Shown here: positions 22,317 to 24,854 of the stretch, piece by piece
Layout of the letters: the number at the start of each line of letters is the position of its first letter
Position numbering within the stretch: the first letter of the stretch is position 1
Source: CAYPCH01 sp964409165
Lineage (GTDB): Bacteria > Bacillota > Clostridia > Acetivibrionales > Acetivibrionaceae
Assembly (NCBI GenBank): GCA_964409165.1
Contig: CAYPCH010000050.1
Location: 1 to 24,854, forward strand
Length of the DNA stretch: 24,854 bases
Reading direction: 5' to 3'
Program-made: the position numbers and the translations under genes
Notes under the pieces: model-generated
What the model saw: only the letters and a program-made list of their open reading frames with translations
What the model was told of the DNA's origin: nothing
Database searches by the model: none

Positions 22317-23450
22317 TCACTCTCTCCTCAACTGGCTTCTCATACTAAACATTCCTTCAATCCTTTTAGCTATAACTTCATCTATTTTTCTAACTTCATC
22401 TATGTATGAAAAAATACTTTCAAATCTTTGGATAGACCGTCCAAGAAGAATCACTTCCAACTTATTCCTAATCAGGTTGGTATTATTCAACCCTTTTTCA
22501 CCCTTTATATTTTCAATCAGCCAAAGGGTATCAACCAGACTATCTAATACTTCTTCACGATTAAAAGGCTTGTCCTTATAACGGTAGTTAATTTGTTCCA
22601 TCTCGCCCTGCCACTCGGGATTGAACAGTGCCTTTTGAACGATTTCTTTAGCATGGCCGACAGCACATTGAGATCCATTACAGGCATTGCAATACTCTTG
22701 CCCCATACAGATATTATTAAGATCTTTTTGTATGTGTTGATAGTAGTCATAAAGCATTTTAGCTTTTGACCTAAATTCTGATTGGATACCTATACGCCTT
22801 TTACGAAACAGTGTTGTTACCATTAAAAATACAATTAAAGCCAACACTCCAATAAATGGTGCCACAAAATTGGGACTTAAGTATTTCGCAGGTATCGTTT
22901 GTGAAAGCTTATGAAGACCAAAAAACATAAAAATTGAAGCGGCAGACAATTTTATGCCCAATTCAGGAATCTTGTCTCCTAACTTTTTACCTACGATTAT
23001 ACCTAAAGCACCTGTAGCAATCATACCTGAAACTGTGCCTGCCAATATCATTAATGGATGCGTTGAATCTGCTGCTAAAGCAATTGCAGTCAACTGAGTC
23101 TTGTCACCGAGCTCTCCTAGAAAGAAAGCGGATGCAACGGTTGCCACGGATCCAAATTGAATTTTAGGTTCTTCTTCATCTTCTTCCTCTTCAGTTCGTA
23201 GCGTCCAGAGGGCAAATCCGACAAACGCAAATCCTGCAATCATCTGAATAGTATTTATCGGAATCATTTGAGAAAGATAACTTCCCAAAAGTACAGCAAG
23301 ACCATGGTTCAAAAAAGCCCCGATTCCAATGCCAATCAATACCTTCTTGACAGGGAAACGTGTAGCAAAAGCCATTGCCAGAATCTGCGATTTATCGCCC
23401 ATTTCTGCTACAAAAATCAACATAAATGCCTTTAGTATATCTTGAATCAT
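22317..23450 (-). CDS. TMEM165/GDT1 (UPF0016) family manganese exporter with cysteine-bearing C-terminal extension
   Basis: A 377-residue protein. Residues 1-215 are the usual UPF0016 membrane domain with the paired metal-binding motifs EMGDKSQ (16-22) and ELGDKTQ (113-119), separated by an acidic loop (EEEEDEEEE-like, 87-94). Bacterial members export Mn2+ (MneA-like). After the last helix (about 200-215) there is an unusual soluble tail of about 160 residues with four Cys in a C-x5-C-x2-C-x4-C pattern (248, 254, 257, 262) and helical segments. It may bind metal or a cluster. The ATG follows AAAGGAG. The leader carries a yybP-ykoY riboswitch, which agrees with an Mn2+ export role. Confidence 0.9.
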   Translation of the reverse strand: MIQDILKAFMLIFVAEMGDKSQILAMAFATRFPVKKVLIGIGIGAFLNHGLAVLLGSYLSQMIPINTIQMIAGFAFVGFALWTLRTEEEEDEEEPKIQFGSVATVASAFFLGELGDKTQLTAIALAADSTHPLMILAGTVSGMIATGALGIIVGKKLGDKIPELGIKLSAASIFMFFGLHKLSQTIPAKYLSPNFVAPFIGVLALIVFLMVTTLFRKRRIGIQSEFRSKAKMLYDYYQHIQKDLNNICMGQEYCNACNGSQCAVGHAKEIVQKALFNPEWQGEMEQINYRYKDKPFNREEVLDSLVDTLWLIENIKGEKGLNNTNLIRNKLEVILLGRSIQRFESIFSYIDEVRKIDEVIAKRIEGMFSMRSQLRRE

Positions 23451-23507
23451 ATCGTATCTCCTTTTACATTTTCATAACAAATTGCTCAATTCCTCACCAA
23501 AACAGCC

Positions 23508-23546
23508 TTACATATAATTGTTCCAGTAATAGCTCTCTAAATACAT
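23508..23546 (-). CDS. Possible 12-residue leader ORF between riboswitch terminator and exporter gene
   Basis: ATG at 23546 encodes MYLESYYWNNYM and stops 58 bp before the exporter ATG. AAGGAGG lies 3 bases upstream, a strong but close ribosome site. Five of twelve residues are aromatic. Translation would only occur when the terminator is read through. Confidence 0.35.
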   Translation of the reverse strand: MYLESYYWNNYM

Positions 23547-23563
23547 GAACCTCCTTGCCATAA

Positions 23564-23611
23564 TAAAAAAGACCTTTAGATTATCAGACAGTTTACCTGA
23601 TAATCTAAAAG
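23564..23611 (-). terminator. Riboswitch-controlled terminator
   Basis: Minus strand: CTTTTAGATTATCAG, 9-base loop, CTGATAATCTAAAGG, then TCTTTTTTATT. Its 5' arm begins with CTTTTAG, which is also the 3' strand of riboswitch P1. Formation of P1 should therefore prevent the terminator and turn the gene on. Confidence 0.85.
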
Positions 23612-23736
23612 TCTCGCTTCTTTAATAGCCATTAAAGCCAATAGTCATTAAAGCTAATAGTCATTAAAGTTGATAAGACCAGGATCTCTCCAGTATGTTG
23701 ATCTTATCTTGGTTACCCACAGCTACTCCCTTTTAG
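23605..23736 (-). ncRNA. yybP-ykoY manganese riboswitch aptamer
   Basis: Minus strand from 23736: P1 5' strand CTAAAAG, then GGAGTAGCTGTGGGTAACC, the conserved yybP-ykoY L1 region, then GATAAGA.../...TCTTATC around the second leg with CTGG, and the P1 3' strand as GCGAGACTTTTAG. The class binds Mn2+ and controls Mn exporters such as the TMEM165-type gene that follows. The hairpin usually seen before the P1 3' strand is replaced by a triple 16-nt repeat. Confidence 0.88.
23624..23671. repeat. Triple 16-bp tandem repeat inside the riboswitch
   Basis: Three adjoining copies of AATAGYCATTAAAGYY at 23624-23639, 23640-23655 and 23656-23671. Read on the minus strand they include CTTTAAT-GGCT-ATTAAAG, a small hairpin. 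Confidence 0.8.
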
Positions 23737-23748
23737 AATCTATAGCAT

Positions 23749-23777
23749 ATTTTATCATTATACATCTCAGTCGTCAA
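23749..23777 (-). promoter_or_regulatory. Promoter of the riboswitch-exporter transcript
   Basis: TTGACG (-35, 23777 to 23772), 17 bases, TAAAAT (-10, 23754 to 23749). The predicted start is near 23742, just before P1. The -35 box overlaps the end of the acetyltransferase gene. Confidence 0.75.
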
Positions 23778-24235
23778 TTAAAAATGGTATCATGCTCATA
23801 TATTTGAGACCCTTCACCCCAAGGATGAAAGCCGTGGCCTATGTATACCCAGCCATACCTTTCATAATATCCCTTGTGCTCAGTACTAAGATATAATTTT
23901 TTATAGCCAAGCTTTGCCGATTCAACCCTTCCATGTTCCAAAAGCTTGGCTCCTAATCTTTCACCTCTGTATTTCTCTTCTACATATAGGGCGCACAACC
24001 AAGGATATAAATCCTGACGGCTTATAAAATCATTCATTATAAGACCATAGCTACCAATTATTTCATCACTATTTAGCATCAAAAACCAACGTGGCAAAGG
24101 ACTTTGTGTTGTAACGCTATTGCTTATGCAATCTTCATAAATCCTTCTATCTATACTCCATTTTTCTGTAAAATAATCAATAGCTTTTTCGATATATTCT
24201 TTTTTTTCCCGAACACCAATAATCTTAATGTCCAA
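23774..24235 (-). CDS. GNAT-family N-acetyltransferase
   Basis: A 153-residue GNAT acetyltransferase. The acetyl-CoA pyrophosphate-binding motif is EKYRGERLGAKLLEHG (about 92-107), preceded by the beta-strand LYPWLCALYVEE and followed by YKKLYLSTEHKGYYERYGW, the motif B end. It transfers acetyl from acetyl-CoA to an unknown amine. The start is TTG at 24235 with AGGAGGTG seven bases before. It follows a second acetyltransferase gene after 64 bp on the same strand. Its last codons overlap the -35 box of the manganese-exporter promoter. Confidence 0.85.
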   Translation of the reverse strand: MDIKIIGVREKKEYIEKAIDYFTEKWSIDRRIYEDCISNSVTTQSPLPRWFLMLNSDEIIGSYGLIMNDFISRQDLYPWLCALYVEEKYRGERLGAKLLEHGRVESAKLGYKKLYLSTEHKGYYERYGWVYIGHGFHPWGEGSQIYEHDTIFN

Positions 24236-24299
24236 TTTTACACCTCCTCGTCATTTCACTGCATCCTTCGTGTTTTGGTATACTTGCTCCAACTGATTT

Positions 24300-24797
24300 T
24301 TATTGCGTATCACTTAAACTGCAAACCATAAGATACTCCTCATCCAGCTCTTTAACTACCTCAAATCCCACATTTTTATACATTTTAAATACATAATTGT
24401 CTTTTTGCACTGCCAAAGATGCACGTTCATATCCAATAGTTCTAAGAAGATTCAACATCTCTTTCATAAGCTCCGTACCGATTCCTTTATTACGGTATTG
24501 CTTGTATAATGAAATAGCAAATTCAGGAGTCTTGTTATCAATATTACCATAGCCCTTGATTCCATCTGATAATATCCTTGTCCAGACTGCACCTGCAATT
24601 GTACCATCAATTTCTGCAACAAGACATAAATCATCGGGTTTTCCAAATCCCTCGATATAGACTCTAACTTCAGGCTTATTAATAATATCTCTCGGCAAAA
24701 GATTCTCTTCATCTCTCTGAAAAATAGCTTCGTACAAGAAGTCTTCAAGAATTTTTATTTCTGAAGGTTTAATTTCTCTAATTTTATAATTCACCAT
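24300..24797 (-). CDS. GNAT-family N-acetyltransferase
   Basis: A 165-residue GNAT protein. The CoA-binding motif reads YKQYRNKGIGTELMKEML (about 98-115, with QYRNKGIG as the Q/RxxGxG core), followed by GYERASLAVQKDNYVFKMYKNVGF, quoted as two parts of the usual motif B (ASLAVQKDN and FKMYKNVGF). The substrate is unknown. The ATG at 24797 lacks a clear ribosome site; a GTG one codon later is also possible. It is probably the first gene of a pair with the next acetyltransferase. The remaining 57 bases to the window end show nothing I can name. Confidence 0.85.
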   Translation of the reverse strand: MVNYKIREIKPSEIKILEDFLYEAIFQRDEENLLPRDIINKPEVRVYIEGFGKPDDLCLVAEIDGTIAGAVWTRILSDGIKGYGNIDNKTPEFAISLYKQYRNKGIGTELMKEMLNLLRTIGYERASLAVQKDNYVFKMYKNVGFEVVKELDEEYLMVCSLSDTQ

Positions 24798-24854
24798 TTA
24801 CGTCGAAGCTGCTGAAAAATCAAGCAAATTTCGTGTGAAAAGTTTTGGTTTAGC

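Noticed and set aside
1..24854. CRISPR arrays, rRNA, tRNA, prophage or complete insertion sequences
   Set aside because: No spaced repeat arrays, RNA gene signatures, integrases or transposase genes were found on either strand.

Overview
The window is AT-rich Firmicute DNA. It most resembles a cellulosome-forming Clostridia species of the Acetivibrio / Clostridium thermocellum group. The main reason is a multi-domain cellulosomal enzyme (GH26-GH5-CBM11-type I dockerin, CelH / Lic26A-Cel5E architecture) next to an ECF sigma factor and a membrane anti-sigma factor with an extracellular GH5-like domain. From memory, this matches the sigma24C-Rsi24C system of C. thermocellum. Strong AGGAGG-type ribosome sites, several TTG/GTG starts and Clostridia-type terminators agree. 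Species cannot be fixed from sequence alone.

Layout. 1-2.8 kb (minus strand): the start of an AMP-binding acyl-CoA synthetase, translationally coupled to an SDR oxidoreductase, then a C_GCAxxG_C_C redox protein and a ZIP-type zinc transporter. 2.8-5.65 kb: a 219-bp MITE-like element abutting the stop codon of an EF-G/Tet(M)-like GTPase fused to a Rae1/YacP-like NYN ribonuclease domain. 6.0-8.7 kb: celH. 8.7-9.2 kb: a divergent regulatory region holding a duplicated bipartite motif. 9.2-11.5 kb: the ECF sigma and GH5-type anti-sigma genes, overlapping by one base. 11.6-14.8 kb: an SLH-anchored subtilisin-like protease and a lipoprotein. 15.0-16.3 kb: an MFS transporter. 16.3-19.8 kb: a nitrosative/redox-stress cluster, namely a Crp/Fnr regulator, a divergent 4Fe-4S protein, hybrid cluster protein and a small cupin. 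20.0-22.0 kb: a TM-helix-repeat MscS-like protein and MscL. 22.3-23.8 kb: a TMEM165/UPF0016 Mn-type exporter with a Cys-containing tail, preceded by a yybP-ykoY riboswitch. 23.8-24.8 kb: two GNAT acetyltransferases.

Three regulatory circuits can be read from the DNA. (1) Polysaccharide sensing: anti-sigma GH5 domain, sigma, then probably celH and the sigma operon itself through the duplicated motif. The GH5-like sensor has Gln where the acid/base Glu is expected, so it looks like a binding pseudo-enzyme. (2) A Crp/Fnr regulon: two nearly identical palindromes lie at exactly the same distance (centre about -41.5) from identical TATACT -10 boxes, in front of the ferredoxin-like gene and the cupin-hcp operon. 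(3) Manganese: a transcription-terminating riboswitch whose P1 3' strand is shared with the terminator.

Other structure includes a 21-bp dispersed intergenic repeat present four times, always 60-120 bp upstream of a start codon, and a folded intergenic element at 5851-5936 that I cannot assign.
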